The notes beneath the pieces were generated by a model. The model worked only from the letters and a program-made list of their open reading frames with translations. It did not search any database and had not been told where the DNA came from. From Streptomyces violaceoruber (GTDB lineage Bacteria > Actinomycetota > Actinomycetes > Streptomycetales > Streptomycetaceae): a DNA stretch of 64,000 bases. The translations under genes and the position numbers were made by a program. Numbering within the stretch: the stretch's first letter is position 1; every line of letters begins with the position of its first letter. Of this stretch, positions 63,628 through 64,000 are shown piece by piece. The DNA lies in NCBI GenBank assembly GCA_000720805.1, contig JODI01000006.1, positions 1 to 64,000 on the forward strand. Reading direction: 5' to 3'.

Positions 63628-64000
63628 TCACGCATCGAACTCGGTGAGGTCGATGGCGTGGATGTGCAAGGGGTAGCCGTACACGGGGTGTTCGCTCTCG
63701 CGCTCCAGTGTCATGCCGAGTTTGCGGATGACGTTCTCGGAGGCCTCGTCACCGATCCGGCAGATGCTGATGACGCGGTCGAGGCCGCGGTCCTGGAGGG
63801 CGAACTCGAGGGTGGCGTGTGCGGCTTCGGAGGCGTAGCCCTGGCCCCAGAACGGTGAGCCGAGCCGCCAGCTGATCGCCACGTCGGACGCCGCCTCCGG
63901 CGGGAACTCGGGCACGGACAGGCCCGTGAAGCCGGCCAGCTCCCCCGAGGCCAGGAGTTCGACGGCGAAGAGGCCGAAGCCCTCCTCGTCCCACTCCTCC
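63628..64000 (-). CDS. GNAT acetyltransferase (RimJ/RimL-like), 5' end outside window
   Basis: The C-terminal 123 codons of a GNAT protein. DEEGFGLFAVELLASGELAGF and WRLGSPFWGQGYASEAAHATL carry the acetyl-CoA loop (Q/R-x-x-G-x-A-like GQGYASEA); NVIRKLGMTLERESEHPV is the usual RimJ/RimL end. It moves an acetyl group from acetyl-CoA to an amine of a protein or small molecule. The start lies beyond base 64000. Stop at 63628. Confidence 0.85.
   Translation of the reverse strand, partial: EEWDEEGFGLFAVELLASGELAGFTGLSVPEFPPEAASDVAISWRLGSPFWGQGYASEAAHATLEFALQDRGLDRVISICRIGDEASENVIRKLGMTLERESEHPVYGYPLHIHAIDLTEFDA

Overview
The window is chromosomal DNA from a Streptomyces-like actinomycete. The G+C content is very high, start codons are often GTG, and secreted enzymes carry twin-arginine signal peptides. 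It also holds families expanded in this genus: HTH-DUF397 pairs, DUF574-type methyltransferases, RsbW-like ATPases and ROK-controlled sugar transporters. Two genes carry the rare TTA leucine codon read by the bldA tRNA. I saw no rRNA, tRNA, CRISPR array, prophage or insertion sequence. The mix of catabolic, regulatory and decayed genes suits an accessory part of the chromosome, but that is inference.

Layout. 0-3.4 kb: MFS exporter, DinB-like protein, FAD/NAD oxidoreductase. 3.4-6.3 kb: a decay zone with three broken genes (SGNH hydrolase, 2-keto-4-pentenoate hydratase, IclR regulator) around an intact GH11 xylanase. 6.3-9.2 kb: htpG translationally coupled to a PfkB sugar kinase. 9.3-13.8 kb: an AraC regulator divergent from a PhyH-type dioxygenase plus a small overlapping gene, then a secreted GH29 alpha-L-fucosidase. 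13.9-19.5 kb: a minus-strand trio of GCS2-type carboxylate-amine ligase, asparagine-synthase amidotransferase and S9 peptidase. It resembles the logic of the N-acetylglutaminylglutamine amide (NAGGN) osmolyte pathway but with a different ligase.

19.6-24.2 kb: a tightly packed ABC exporter, histidine kinase, response regulator and MarR gene behind a perfect 24-bp palindrome. 24.3-26.3 kb: a probable MarR target operon (DsbA-like oxidoreductase, MBL-fold protein with a degraded metal site, NTF2-like protein) behind a long inverted repeat. 26.3-32.9 kb: alpha/beta hydrolase behind tandem TetR-like operators, a TTA-containing MFS gene, a large YfhO-like membrane protein, and a histone-H1-like winged-helix protein.

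32.9-47.2 kb: a glycan-utilisation locus with GH106-like and GH127 enzymes, a ROK regulator, a divergent sugar ABC importer without its own ATPase, and a GH38 alpha-mannosidase. 47.2-50 kb: a WhiJ-type module (RsbW-like ATPase, XRE regulator, DUF397) followed by a DUF574 methyltransferase. 50-64 kb: an extra GAPDH with a GlxA-type regulator, OsmC, GlsB, cupin, DUF952, a second DUF574 methyltransferase, an orphan NMT1-like lipoprotein, a second RsbW-like ATPase, a beta-propeller lipoprotein, a CE4 deacetylase, a UvrA-like ABC protein, a VOC protein and a truncated GNAT gene.

The main themes are plant-polymer and glycan degradation (GH11, GH29, GH38, GH106, GH127), small-molecule efflux and sensing, and developmental or stress signalling. 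The most distinctive parts are the ligase-amidotransferase-peptidase trio, the MarR/DsbA/degenerate-MBL cluster, the operator palindromes with no assigned regulator, and the decay zone around the xylanase.
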